Of a DNA stretch of 64,000 bases, positions 1-8,612 are shown piece after piece. The translations under genes were made by a program, and so were the position numbers. The stretch is from Paralteromonas sediminis (lineage in GTDB: Bacteria; Pseudomonadota; Gammaproteobacteria; Enterobacterales; Alteromonadaceae), in contig NZ_RPOK01000005.1 in the NCBI RefSeq assembly GCF_003820355.1, forward strand, positions 227,694 to 291,693. The letters are read 5' to 3'. Positions within the stretch are counted from its first letter, which is position 1; each line of letters opens with the position of its first letter. Below the pieces are notes generated by a model that did not search any database, was not told the DNA's origin, and saw nothing but the letters and a program-made list of their open reading frames with translations.

Positions 1-209
1 AACGCCTCTTGTCAGATTCGGCAAATAGTGTCCAGCTTGATATCGAAATCAGTGACGCTACTAACCAAGTCACTCATATAGTAATAAGTGATATCCTCGA
101 ATATGAGATTGAAGATCGTCAGGCCGCCGTAGAACAATGTCTTGAGCTTTACCCCAGGCCATTGCAGTGGTGTCGATTAATGCGGTCTCCTGGCTATTAC
201 AATCGATAG
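1..209 (+). CDS. C-terminal end of an unidentified protein (partial)
   Basis: An open frame enters from the left edge and ends at TAG 207-209, leaving about 69 residues of a protein whose start lies outside the window. The fragment is acidic and probably beta-rich, with a basic end (...PGYYNR). It ends 10 bp before the MMPL exporter, so it is probably in the same operon. In known aryl-polyene clusters the gene just upstream of the MMPL exporter is often a LolA-like periplasmic carrier. That would fit the position, but I cannot recognise the family from this fragment. Confidence 0.6.
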   Translation, partial: RLLSDSANSVQLDIEISDATNQVTHIVISDILEYEIEDRQAAVEQCLELYPRPLQWCRLMRSPGYYNR

Positions 210-219
210 GACGGCTTAT

Positions 220-2517
220 ATGGTCACAACATTGATGCGCCTGTTCTTTGTGGCGGCGATACTACTAATGATTGTTATCATTGCAGCTCATCCTGAACGT
301 ATACAGATAGACACAAGCCTGCAAGATCTGAATCCAGAGTCCGAAGCAGACCAAGGTGTAACAGTTGCGAAAGACACCTTACTTAAAGACATCAGCCAAC
401 GTTTCATTGTCGTCATAAAAGCAGAAGACGAAAAAACGCTAGCACAAGCCACCTCAGCACTGAAAAAAGACTACAGCGCTATACCAGAACTTAGCCTGAT
501 CATGGCTGATACCCAAGCTCAAGATTACCTGCAGGCACTCGCTCCATACAAATATGCATTGCTAACCTCGCAGCAGAAAGAACGATTACTCAATAAAAGT
601 GCGGAAGAATTAGCACGCCAAGCCCAGCAAAAACTCTATCAGATAGGAAATGGAGTCAGACTAGTGCCTTTCGAAGAGGATCCTCTAGGTTGGTATTCTG
701 ACTTTGTTCTGCAACACGTTCAGGACTTCTCAATTAATGATGATAGTCAACATGCACAACTTAAATTCAATACCATCACAGTTCTCATTAATACACCTGT
801 CGAAGGGTTAGCAGCGCAGGAAAATCTGTACGAGCGTATCAACGAAGTAAAGCGCTCAGTAGAAAGTGCCTATTCAGTTACTATTTTACAATCTGGCATG
901 TTCTTTTTTGCCGTTGACTCAGCGCAGTCGGCCAAAGGTGATATTCAGCTCATCGCCATTGGCTCCGTACTGGGCATATTGGTGCTCATGCTACTGGTAT
1001 TCCGTTCACTGCTTCCTTTGACGCTCTCTATCACCTCTATTGTTATTGGTGTCAGTTTCGGCATTTTTGTGAACACTATGGTTTTTGGTGGTATTCACAT
1101 TTTTACCATTGTGTTTGGTGCCAGTCTTATCGGCATAGTGGTGGACTACTCTTTGCATTACTTTTATCACTTTTTAGTCAACGACAAACAACACCTATCA
1201 CAACCTACTCGTGACAAGTCGAAAAGCACGCTTCACAGGGCAATGTTTTTAAGCATGCTAACGTCACTCATCGGCTATGGTGCGCTCGCACTTTCTGACC
1301 TGGTCTTACTGCAAAAGGTAGCGCTGTTTTCTTGTTCGGGTCTCTTGTTAGCTTGGATGAGCGTTATGGTTTTAGGGCCATTTATCGCCAAGCGTCCTAT
1401 CACAGCACGTCAAACGCTTCTGATGTCAGTCGTGGCTGGCGTAAGACGTCTCTTTGCCACAAAACAAATCGGGTTTGTCGCTGTCGGCTTGGGCATAAGT
1501 ATTGCCGCCACGGTTTGGCTCTACACTACTGACGTAGACATTAATGACGATCCGCGACGTTTCTTTATGGTGTCGGAACAATTGCTTAACAATGAGCAAG
1601 AAGTGGCTGCCTTGGCACAAGTTTACGAACCAGGAAGGTACTTTATCGTCCACGGAAAAGCTGAAGCGGATGTATACAGTACATTAAAACGATTTTATCA
1701 AAGTGTCGGAGAATCTCGCCAGTATCTCACCAGTGTGTTGGACTGGCTGCCCTCAAGTGAAGAGCAAATAGCAAACCACAAATTGCAAGAGAAGCTCTAC
1801 CAAGAAGACGGCGTGCTAGCGCGTTTTTATGAGCGACTGGGTATGGATCCCAGAATGGCGGAAGCACCGAGAAATGCATGGTTAGCAGCGCGTGAAAAAC
1901 GGCTCAACTTTGACAACTTACGTCAGTCTTTGCCCGCATTACCGCCCCTTTGGGTTGAATATAACAATACCATCTATAGCTTTGTACTGCTAAAAAAGGG
2001 TAGTGACTTAAACACGCTGAGTCAGGCAAGCGAGGGTCTGGATAATATTGAATATTCAAATGCATTAGGCAGTGCCATTGAAGCGTTGGCGGATCAGCGA
2101 GAAAAGGGGCTTCATATGCTCCTGCTTGCCTATGTGCTTCTGGCCGTCATGCTTCTTGTAACTTACCGCAAAACCTCTGCCGTAGCTTTGTTATTGATCC
2201 CCATTTGCGCAAGTGCATTGGCTATTGCGGCATTGGTTGCTTTGCAACAACCGATTACCATCTTCCATATAATGGCACTGTTCTTAGTACTTGGCCTGGG
2301 TATGGATTACCTTATTTTTGCCAGAGAAATGGTCGAAAAAGCCGACGTTACTCAACAAGCTATTTTGCTCTCAGCGATGACCAGTTTACTCTCCTTTGGA
2401 CTGTTAGCTTTTAGTGATATGCCAGCCATTTCTGCCTTTGGCAGCACAATCCTGATAGGCAATAGTATTAATTTCGTTGCCGCTATCAGCCTGTTTAATC
2501 ATACAAAAGACGCATAG
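220..2517 (+). CDS. MMPL/RND-family exporter of the aryl-polyene cluster
   Basis: 765 aa. The architecture is two halves, each with one membrane helix (about 7-25 in the first half), a large periplasmic domain and a bundle of further helices (first bundle from about 243, second from about 635). This is the layout of MMPL exporters, also called predicted exporter COG4258. Aryl-polyene clusters carry one such protein, thought to move the lipid-linked product across the inner membrane. It starts with ATG 10 bp after the previous gene and is followed 35 bp later by the ketoreductase. The cargo is inferred from the neighbours. Confidence 0.85.
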   Translation: MVTTLMRLFFVAAILLMIVIIAAHPERIQIDTSLQDLNPESEADQGVTVAKDTLLKDISQRFIVVIKAEDEKTLAQATSALKKDYSAIPELSLIMADTQAQDYLQALAPYKYALLTSQQKERLLNKSAEELARQAQQKLYQIGNGVRLVPFEEDPLGWYSDFVLQHVQDFSINDDSQHAQLKFNTITVLINTPVEGLAAQENLYERINEVKRSVESAYSVTILQSGMFFFAVDSAQSAKGDIQLIAIGSVLGILVLMLLVFRSLLPLTLSITSIVIGVSFGIFVNTMVFGGIHIFTIVFGASLIGIVVDYSLHYFYHFLVNDKQHLSQPTRDKSKSTLHRAMFLSMLTSLIGYGALALSDLVLLQKVALFSCSGLLLAWMSVMVLGPFIAKRPITARQTLLMSVVAGVRRLFATKQIGFVAVGLGISIAATVWLYTTDVDINDDPRRFFMVSEQLLNNEQEVAALAQVYEPGRYFIVHGKAEADVYSTLKRFYQSVGESRQYLTSVLDWLPSSEEQIANHKLQEKLYQEDGVLARFYERLGMDPRMAEAPRNAWLAAREKRLNFDNLRQSLPALPPLWVEYNNTIYSFVLLKKGSDLNTLSQASEGLDNIEYSNALGSAIEALADQREKGLHMLLLAYVLLAVMLLVTYRKTSAVALLLIPICASALAIAALVALQQPITIFHIMALFLVLGLGMDYLIFAREMVEKADVTQQAILLSAMTSLLSFGLLAFSDMPAISAFGSTILIGNSINFVAAISLFNHTKDA

Positions 2518-2552
2518 AAATTTTTGTAGAACACATAAAGGGAAAGCGAAAG

Positions 2553-3284
2553 ATGTCAGATGTAAAACGCATATTAGTTACCGGAGCCAGCGGAGGCATC
2601 GGCAAGGCCGTAGCCTTGTTGTTGGCAGAACAAGGTTACGATATTGCAGTACATTATAGAAATGGTAAGGAAAGTGCAGAAGCAATCATAGCGGCTATCT
2701 CTGAAGCAGGAGGGAAAGCTACAGGTATCCAGTTTGATATTACAGACAGAGAACGAACCAAAGCCACCATTGAGGCAGATATCGAGGCCAATGGTGCCTA
2801 TTGGGGAGTCGTATGCAATGCGGGCATTACCAAAGACAATGCATTTCCCGCTATGAGCTCAGAAGAGTGGGAAAGCGTAGTGCATACCAATTTAGATAGC
2901 TTTTACAACGTATTGCACCCCACCATAATGCCAATGATTCGTCTGAGAAAGGGTGGCAGAATAGTCACATTGTCTTCCGTTTCAGGTTTAACTGGAAACC
3001 GTGGTCAAACGAACTACAGTGCATCAAAGGCTGGTATTATTGGTGCAACCAAGGCTCTGGCGGTCGAACTAGGTAAGCGAAAGATTACGGTCAATTGCGT
3101 TGCTCCCGGCATCATCCAGACAGATATGATTGAAGGCGTTTTTGCAGATGAAGCGAAAAAGATGATTCCCCTGGGGACATTTGGTGATGTGTCTGATGTT
3201 GCACATACCGTGAGCTTCTTAATGTCTGACGGCGCAAAGTACATTACGCGCCAAGTCATTAGTGTTAACGGCGGAATGTGTTAA
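2553..3284 (+). CDS. 3-oxoacyl-ACP reductase (FabG-like ketoreductase)
   Basis: 243 aa short-chain dehydrogenase of normal FabG length. The cofactor motif GASGGIG is at 11-17, NAG at 89-91, the active-site serine near 142 and the YxxxK catalytic pair at Y155 and K159. The C-terminus, VNGGMC, is typical of FabG. FabG-type enzymes reduce the beta-keto group of an ACP-bound acyl chain with NAD(P)H. Its place between the MMPL exporter and the ketosynthase operon makes it the ketoreductase of the polyene synthase (ApeQ-like) rather than the housekeeping enzyme. A purine-rich GGGAAAG lies just before ATG 2553. Confidence 0.9.
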   Translation: MSDVKRILVTGASGGIGKAVALLLAEQGYDIAVHYRNGKESAEAIIAAISEAGGKATGIQFDITDRERTKATIEADIEANGAYWGVVCNAGITKDNAFPAMSSEEWESVVHTNLDSFYNVLHPTIMPMIRLRKGGRIVTLSSVSGLTGNRGQTNYSASKAGIIGATKALAVELGKRKITVNCVAPGIIQTDMIEGVFADEAKKMIPLGTFGDVSDVAHTVSFLMSDGAKYITRQVISVNGGMC

Positions 3285-3323
3285 GTTGAGCAAAAACAAA
3301 ACCACTTTAAAATGGAGCTTTAT

Positions 3324-4136
3324 ATGAAATATGTTGGTTTATTAATATTTACTTTGAGTGTTTCTTTTGGTGCATTGGCACAGCTTAATCCCGAAGAGCA
3401 AAAACTCGCTGACATGCTTGTGTCAGGCAGTGACAAACAATTAAAAGACGCCACAGTCAGTATTGCGAAAAGTGCGAACCAGAACACCGAGCTTCTGGAT
3501 ATGGTCGCTGAGATACTTTTGAAGAAATATCCCAATGCATACCCTTCAGAAATAGATACCCTTGCTTGGATGGCAAGAGCCTTAGGCAACTCAGAAAATG
3601 GGCGCTACTACAATGCGGTCAACACAGTAGTCGAAAATGCGAAGCACAAAAAGTTGGTTAGGCATGCCGAAACGGCATTGGATGACATTGATGAGGCATC
3701 TGGTGAGCAATATGTAGAAGGCATGGCGAGTTTACCGGCAAGTCTGTTTGCCCGTGAAAGTAACAAAGACAGAGATGCTCGTGTTATGGCGCTGATCACT
3801 GCGGGCGATTTGCGCAGCCTAAAAGAGGGTGCCAGAACCATCATAGATACTCGGACAGAGAATCAGGCTCTCACTGACATGCTCGCGGAGATATTGATAA
3901 CGCATCACAGCTCAGCAGCAGACAATCAAATAGACACGTTTGCCTGGATAGCAAGAACACTCGGGCAGGACCGCTCTGGGCGCTATTGGGCAATTCTTGA
4001 AGAGGTCAAAGAAAACGGCGCTAATCGCAAATTACGCAAATATGCTAAAAAAGCATTGCAGGAGCACGGTGACGCAAAGGGTGAGCAGTATAAAGCGGGA
4101 ATGCTTGGAAAAGCTGTCAAAGACTACGCGTATTAA
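3324..4136 (+). CDS. Secreted protein with an internal tandem duplication, function unknown
   Basis: 270 aa from ATG 3324; an in-frame ATG at 3312 would add four residues. A signal peptide is clear: basic start, hydrophobic stretch, then ALA before Q. The mature protein consists of two copies of one helical unit of about 105 residues, near residues 28-136 and 154-261. Both copies share DM-AEIL, then IDT-AW-AR-LG, GRY, V-EN, KL, A--AL and GEQY--GM in the same order. HEAT-like helical repeats are a reasonable guess. It sits 39 bp after the ketoreductase and is convergent with the ketosynthase operon. I do not recognise it as a standard aryl-polyene component; a periplasmic role is inferred from the signal peptide. 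Confidence 0.75.
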   Translation: MKYVGLLIFTLSVSFGALAQLNPEEQKLADMLVSGSDKQLKDATVSIAKSANQNTELLDMVAEILLKKYPNAYPSEIDTLAWMARALGNSENGRYYNAVNTVVENAKHKKLVRHAETALDDIDEASGEQYVEGMASLPASLFARESNKDRDARVMALITAGDLRSLKEGARTIIDTRTENQALTDMLAEILITHHSSAADNQIDTFAWIARTLGQDRSGRYWAILEEVKENGANRKLRKYAKKALQEHGDAKGEQYKAGMLGKAVKDYAY

Positions 4137-4190
4137 CCCACCGTTTTGACCACAATTGTCAAAGAGTCCGACGACACCCTGGTCGGCTCG

Positions 4191-5420
4191 TTACATGCGC
4201 TTTAAAATAAGTGACGTATTGACGCCACCAAAAGCCAAATTGTTGCTCATGAAGACGTCAGTTTGTATGTCTCTTGCCTCTTTTTGAATATAATCAAGCG
4301 GGGCACAACGCTCATCCACCTTTTCCAAGTTAAGCGTTGGCGCAAACCATCCCTCGTTCATCATCATTGCTGTTGCCCACGCCTCAAATGAACCGCATGC
4401 TCCCAATGTATGACCGGTGTAACTTTTTAACGAGCTAATGGGTTTTGCGCCCATCACCTCAAAAGTCGCCTGACTTTCCGCGATGTCGCCATGAGAGGTA
4501 GCAGTACCATGCGCTGAAATATAACCGATATCGTCTGGCGTGACACCGGCATCTTCCATGGCCATCGTCATTACCCGTTTGACCGTTTCTGTATTCGGTT
4601 TTACCAAGTGCGCACCATCCGTATTTGTCGCAAAACCAATCACTTCAGCAATAATATTTGCACCACGCGCAGTGGCGTGCTCATAAGACTCAAGTATCAG
4701 AGTACATGCACCTTCACCGAGAACAAGTCCATCACGCTGGGCGTCAAAGGGGCGAGGTGTCGCTTCTGGAGTACTGTTCTTTTTACTTGCAGCAAATAAG
4801 GTGTCAAATACTGCAGCCTGTGAGGGGCATAGCTCCTCAGCACCACCCGCTATCATGATGTCTTGCTGCCCACAGCGTATCGCTTCATAGGCATAGCCAA
4901 TACCTTGACTGCCCGCCGTACAGGCGGTTGACGTAGTATACATACGCCCTTGCGTACCGAAATAAACGCTGATATTAACCGCCGCTGTATGCGCCATCAT
5001 GCGCAAATAGGTACTGCTATTGATACGCGAAGTAGATAGATTTTCTAGCATAGGTACAAATTCTAACGCAGCCGCGCTACTGCCGGTTGCAGAGCCATAA
5101 GCAATGCCTGTGACGGCAGAGTTAATTTTGGGGTCGCCCAACAAGTTAGCATCCACCAACGCACGCTCGGTGGCCAGAACGCCCATTTGCGCCACACGGC
5201 CCATGCTCCGTTTTTTCTTTTTAGTGTAGTGCTCTGGTAAGGCAAAATCGGCTACGGGCGCGGCCAAATAAGTACCCAAGCCCTCATATTTTTGCCAATC
5301 ATCCATGAAACGAACACCCGATATGCCGGATTGCAACGACGCTTTCACTTCAGACCAATCGTTGCCAAGTGAGGAGACAACACCCGCTCCAGTGATAACT
5401 ACACGTTTATTATTATTCAT
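4191..5420 (-). CDS. Beta-ketoacyl-ACP synthase (FabF-like), last gene of the aryl-polyene operon
   Basis: 409 aa thiolase-fold ketosynthase. The Cys-His-His catalytic set is present: C167 in TSTACTAGS, a histidine in SAHGTATSHGD, and a second histidine in GHTLGACGS. It condenses malonyl-ACP with the growing chain. Its ATG overlaps the stop of the upstream dehydratase in a TAATG, so the two are translationally coupled. The cluster has a second ketosynthase and a chain-length-factor-like protein. By analogy with characterised aryl-polyene clusters this one is ApeR-like, possibly acting at initiation, but that assignment is by position and similarity only. Confidence 0.9.
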   Translation of the reverse strand: MNNNKRVVITGAGVVSSLGNDWSEVKASLQSGISGVRFMDDWQKYEGLGTYLAAPVADFALPEHYTKKKKRSMGRVAQMGVLATERALVDANLLGDPKINSAVTGIAYGSATGSSAAALEFVPMLENLSTSRINSSTYLRMMAHTAAVNISVYFGTQGRMYTTSTACTAGSQGIGYAYEAIRCGQQDIMIAGGAEELCPSQAAVFDTLFAASKKNSTPEATPRPFDAQRDGLVLGEGACTLILESYEHATARGANIIAEVIGFATNTDGAHLVKPNTETVKRVMTMAMEDAGVTPDDIGYISAHGTATSHGDIAESQATFEVMGAKPISSLKSYTGHTLGACGSFEAWATAMMMNEGWFAPTLNLEKVDERCAPLDYIQKEARDIQTDVFMSNNLAFGGVNTSLILKRM

Positions 5421-5887
5421 TAACTATTCTCTTCATTTAGCGGACGTCGAAATACAGACAGACTTGCGGTAGCAATGGTGTCTTGATTTTTCAACGCGCT
5501 ATCGTACACCGCGATTTCACAATCAAACTTGGCAAATCCATCGGCGACCATAGCACTTTCCCTACTGGTCACTTGTAAACTGCAGCCTGGCTCGAAGTAA
5601 TCGCATGTTGCTTTATAGGCACGCGTCCCTATCAAAAAACCTAAATGTGGCTCAATGAGGCCTAATTCTAACCTGTGCCCTGCGATCATGGCAGCGGTTT
5701 GCCCCATGTATTCAAGACCTAACCAAGCAGGCACACCTTTGCCTTCTTCAAAAAATGGAGTTTGCTCATCAATAATCACCAAAGCTGAGGATTCACTAAC
5801 ATCCAACGCCAAAATGCGATTGATGAGTAACATTGGCGGACGATGGGGAATAAGGTCAAGTATTTTAGATTCGAAACGGCTGTCCAT
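5420..5887 (-). CDS. Hot-dog 3-hydroxyacyl-ACP dehydratase (ApeP/FabZ-like)
   Basis: 155 aa. The N-terminal half carries HRPPMLL, then WLGLEYMGQTAA, which corresponds to the catalytic helix of the FabA/FabZ hot-dog fold with an acidic residue and glutamine in the usual places. The enzyme would remove water from the 3-hydroxyacyl-ACP made by the ketoreductase and so create the conjugated double bonds of the polyene. The stop overlaps the start of the downstream ketosynthase (TAATG). The cluster encodes a second, distinct hot-dog protein at 7641-8030; known aryl-polyene systems also use two. Confidence 0.85.
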   Translation of the reverse strand: MDSRFESKILDLIPHRPPMLLINRILALDVSESSALVIIDEQTPFFEEGKGVPAWLGLEYMGQTAAMIAGHRLELGLIEPHLGFLIGTRAYKATCDYFEPGCSLQVTSRESAMVADGFAKFDCEIAVYDSALKNQDTIATASLSVFRRPLNEENS

Positions 5888-5908
5888 ATTTACGCTAAAC
5901 CCAGTGAG

Positions 5909-6901
5909 TTATTTTTGTGTAGGAACGGGAACACTGGCCTCAGCGTGCCAGAAATCATAAAAGTTAAACCATTGATAAGGAGCTTTTGCGCTATGCTCCT
6001 CCAATGCAGAGGCAAAATTCTGTGCGTACTGTTGAATTTCTTGCATCTTGTTCTTTCTAGAAAGCACTAGCTTTTCACATAATGGCCTCACATCGAAAAC
6101 CACTTTATTGCTTGTTGATTGGTCGCGATAAGCAAACATGAGCTTTACCGGGCACCCCATGGCTTTTGCCAACATGTAGGGCCCTATTGGAAAAGGCGCT
6201 TTTTCGTTGAAAAAATCAACATACACAGAGCGTTCAATGCCTGTTAAGGGTATGCGATCGCCTGCGATAAAAACCCATTCACCCGCCTCCAGCTTTTCTT
6301 TTAGCAACATAATGGTGGCTACATCAAATTCATCGACTTGAAACACATTAAGGCGAGAATCCGGATTTTGGCGTTGCATCAGTTTAACAAAATTACCTGC
6401 GTGTTTATCGTAAAGTAAGACGTTGATAACTTTGTCTTTGTAGCGCTGCATAAACCCGCGGCAAAACTCTAGGTTGCCGAAATGGGACCCTATTATTAAC
6501 TGCCCTCGCGAGTCGTGCATAATATCATCGATAAGTGCGGGCTCAGTCAGAATGAAGTCACTCTCTTTTATTTCAATCAGCCAACCAAGAAGTTTGTCGA
6601 GAATGAGTTCTGCAAAGCTTTTAAAGTGCAGTAGCACGTGGAAGTCGTTGGGTTTTCTTGTCCACATTTGGGGGTACTTTTTATAGTGCGCCATGAGAAA
6701 CTGTCGGGACGCTTTTCTTTGCTCACTTCTGAACAAAACAAAGTAGAGAGCTACGGGGTACATAATCAAAGAAAAGATCCAGCGCCCAAATACCCTATAG
6801 ATAAAATAGAGAAACTGCATCCCTGTGAGCGTGCCTGCTTCTTTAATATCTGACCAATGCTTGCTCTCATCTGAATGACTAGCATTACCTTGTTCTATCA
6901 T
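5909..6901 (-). CDS. LpxL/HtrB-like lysophospholipid acyltransferase
   Basis: 330 aa. One membrane-associated stretch lies near residues 30-55. The motif GSHFGNLEFCR gives the H(x4)E catalytic pair of LpxL-type acyltransferases, and GDRIPLTG corresponds to a second conserved block. In aryl-polyene clusters such an enzyme is thought to attach the polyene or a fatty acid to the lipid anchor. Its ATG overlaps the stop of the upstream glycosyltransferase (TAATG). In several aryl-polyene clusters the two activities are fused in one polypeptide; here they are separate and coupled. It ends 21 bp before the dehydratase. Confidence 0.85.
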   Translation of the reverse strand: MIEQGNASHSDESKHWSDIKEAGTLTGMQFLYFIYRVFGRWIFSLIMYPVALYFVLFRSEQRKASRQFLMAHYKKYPQMWTRKPNDFHVLLHFKSFAELILDKLLGWLIEIKESDFILTEPALIDDIMHDSRGQLIIGSHFGNLEFCRGFMQRYKDKVINVLLYDKHAGNFVKLMQRQNPDSRLNVFQVDEFDVATIMLLKEKLEAGEWVFIAGDRIPLTGIERSVYVDFFNEKAPFPIGPYMLAKAMGCPVKLMFAYRDQSTSNKVVFDVRPLCEKLVLSRKNKMQEIQQYAQNFASALEEHSAKAPYQWFNFYDFWHAEASVPVPTQK

Positions 6902-7644
6902 TAACTCAGTACGCTCTTAACTCTGTTGTGGACAAGAAAAGGTAAACGCAGCAACATTCCCGCAATGAGTCGAACATGCAGCTTTATCATCATTCCATTG
7001 TCTCTAATGTAATTGAAATGAGAAACTGCATTCTCGTGATAAACCACCTTGGTGGGTAAAAACTTCATGTCTACGTTTGCCCATACCGCTTTAACCAGCA
7101 GTTCAGGATCAAAGTCCATGCGAGGGCCAACATAATAGCGGTCAATAATGTCCTCAAACTCCTTAAGCGGATATATTCTAAACCCACACAACCCGTCTTT
7201 GATGGCAAATGAGAAGGTTTCAAACGCCACCCAAAAATCTGTAATTTTGCGACCATAGCGGCGGATAAGAGGTGCAGACTCATCAAAAAATGGCTGACCA
7301 CAGATGATTGAATGCGGATTGGCTTCACTACATTTGACGAGCTTATTCACATCATTGACATCGTGTTGGCCGTCAGCATCTAGCTGGAGAGCATGAGTAA
7401 AACCCATTGCGCTAGCGTAAAAACACCCTGTCTTAACCGCTGCGCCTTTGCCGCGGTTGTGTTGATGTTTTACCAAGTGGCAGTCAGGATAGTCTTCCAG
7501 TAGCGCAGCTAATTCAGCGAGGCTTTCTTCCCCACTGCCGTCATCTACGATAATACAAGGTAACTCTAAGTTAAGAAGCTTTGGCAGAAATGCAGCAAAT
7601 AGCTTCTCATGTTTATAGTGCGGGATAACAATGCAGTACTTCAT
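6901..7644 (-). CDS. Family 2 glycosyltransferase
   Basis: 247 aa GT-A fold protein. It starts with the IPHYKHE strand, followed by VDDGSG near residues 33-38 and the metal-binding DADGQHD near 90, then the acceptor-side region ending in a basic amphipathic tail. GT2 enzymes of this sort transfer a sugar from a nucleotide donor. In this cluster the likely acceptor is the aryl head group or the lipid anchor, which is inferred from neighbours. The start overlaps the stop of the dehydratase upstream (ATGA, 4 nt) and the stop overlaps the acyltransferase start, so all three are translationally linked. Confidence 0.87.
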   Translation of the reverse strand: MKYCIVIPHYKHEKLFAAFLPKLLNLELPCIIVDDGSGEESLAELAALLEDYPDCHLVKHQHNRGKGAAVKTGCFYASAMGFTHALQLDADGQHDVNDVNKLVKCSEANPHSIICGQPFFDESAPLIRRYGRKITDFWVAFETFSFAIKDGLCGFRIYPLKEFEDIIDRYYVGPRMDFDPELLVKAVWANVDMKFLPTKVVYHENAVSHFNYIRDNGMMIKLHVRLIAGMLLRLPFLVHNRVKSVLS

Positions 7645-8030
7645 TGGGGTAAAAACTTAACAATGCCTGTAGAAAATGATTCATCTTGGTTGAAATAATG
7701 AAATTTCACATTGCCTTTGTTTTTGTCCCACTCAAGCAACAGAGATAGATCTGTATTTGGCATAACCATAGACTTAAACTTTATATTGCTAAGCTGGCTA
7801 AATGTTGATGCACCTTGGAAAAGGGCTTTCGCCAGCTTACCCGCCCAATCAATTTGCACCACACCGGGCAGCACCTTGTGCGTTGGAAAGTGACCATCAA
7901 ACCATGACAAGTCTGCTGGCACATTCAAGCTCAAGAGCACGGATTGTTCTCCCCACTCTGTACCGATGATATTGGGGCCTTCTTGCTGCTTAAATTGCGA
8001 TTGCAAATCATCTGTATTTTTTTTATTCAT
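7641..8030 (-). CDS. Small hot-dog dehydratase/thioesterase-like protein (ApeI-like)
   Basis: 129 aa when started at ATG 8030, which overlaps the end of the upstream membrane protein by 8 nt. A longer frame reaches 8180, but it runs back through the upstream gene and its extra residues look like an out-of-frame shadow. WFDGHFPTHKVLPGVVQIDW is the hallmark of the FabZ/ApeI type: histidine in GHFP, then LPGV on the central helix. Together with the larger dehydratase at 5420-5887 it probably forms the dehydration step of the polyene synthase. Confidence 0.85.
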   Translation of the reverse strand: MNKKNTDDLQSQFKQQEGPNIIGTEWGEQSVLLSLNVPADLSWFDGHFPTHKVLPGVVQIDWAGKLAKALFQGASTFSQLSNIKFKSMVMPNTDLSLLLEWDKNKGNVKFHYFNQDESFSTGIVKFLPQ

Positions 8031-8610
8031 CAACAATATTACGTGTTTTCTTATAATAACCTCTATACAACCATTCAAATAATGCGAAGCATGCCATGAA
8101 TAGGTATGAGAGCAATCCATTGTAGAGTGTCCAAGTCGCGAGGCTAGTATACCATGCTGTAAACGCGGAGACTGCCCCATTTACAAACAACAGTATGCCC
8201 CAAATTAGGGTGAGTCTGCGCAGATAAGTATGCGCTTCGGGAGGGGGTGGCTTGCCGCCCATTCGGGCAAACTTATCGATTAAACACTGCTCCCCAGTCA
8301 AAGAGACAAAGAACGCTGAGCCAACACCAATACTCATTAGAACAGGATAAAATTTCAGCAATGTCTGGCTTTGCAGTAGAAATATACAACTGCAAAAAGC
8401 ACTTACGATCATCAGCATCAGCCAGTCTTGCGTACTTTTTGTTGACGGCGATAAACCAAACTTTATGGCATATAAAGTGATTAAAACTAGGGCAAACCAT
8501 CTAGGGTTCACGTCGGAGACGTAGTGATATACCAAAAACGGATAGGCCACTGCTAACAGAGCCAACACCAGCGTTAGCAGCACACTAAGTAAAGACTTGG
8601 GCTTATGCAC
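8023..8610 (-). CDS. COG4648-type multi-pass membrane protein of the aryl-polyene cluster
   Basis: 195 aa, very hydrophobic, with about five or six predicted membrane helices. A conserved central stretch reads RRLTLIWGILLFVNGAVSA and is preceded by a cytoplasmic loop GGKPPPPEAHTYLRR. This matches COG4648, a family almost restricted to aryl-polyene and related clusters and of unknown biochemical role. It starts 2 nt after the stop of the FAD-dependent gene and overlaps the downstream dehydratase by 8 nt. Confidence 0.85.
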   Translation of the reverse strand: MHKPKSLLSVLLTLVLALLAVAYPFLVYHYVSDVNPRWFALVLITLYAIKFGLSPSTKSTQDWLMLMIVSAFCSCIFLLQSQTLLKFYPVLMSIGVGSAFFVSLTGEQCLIDKFARMGGKPPPPEAHTYLRRLTLIWGILLFVNGAVSAFTAWYTSLATWTLYNGLLSYLFMACFALFEWLYRGYYKKTRNIVDE

Positions 8611-8612
8611 AA

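Noticed and set aside
4137..4190. Terminator between the converging ends of the polyene arms
   Set aside because: CCGAC and GTCGG can pair, but the stem is only 5 bp and has no T-run.
8031..8180. N-terminal extension of the small dehydratase
   Set aside because: It overlaps the end of the COG4648 protein; ATG 8030 gives the family's normal length.
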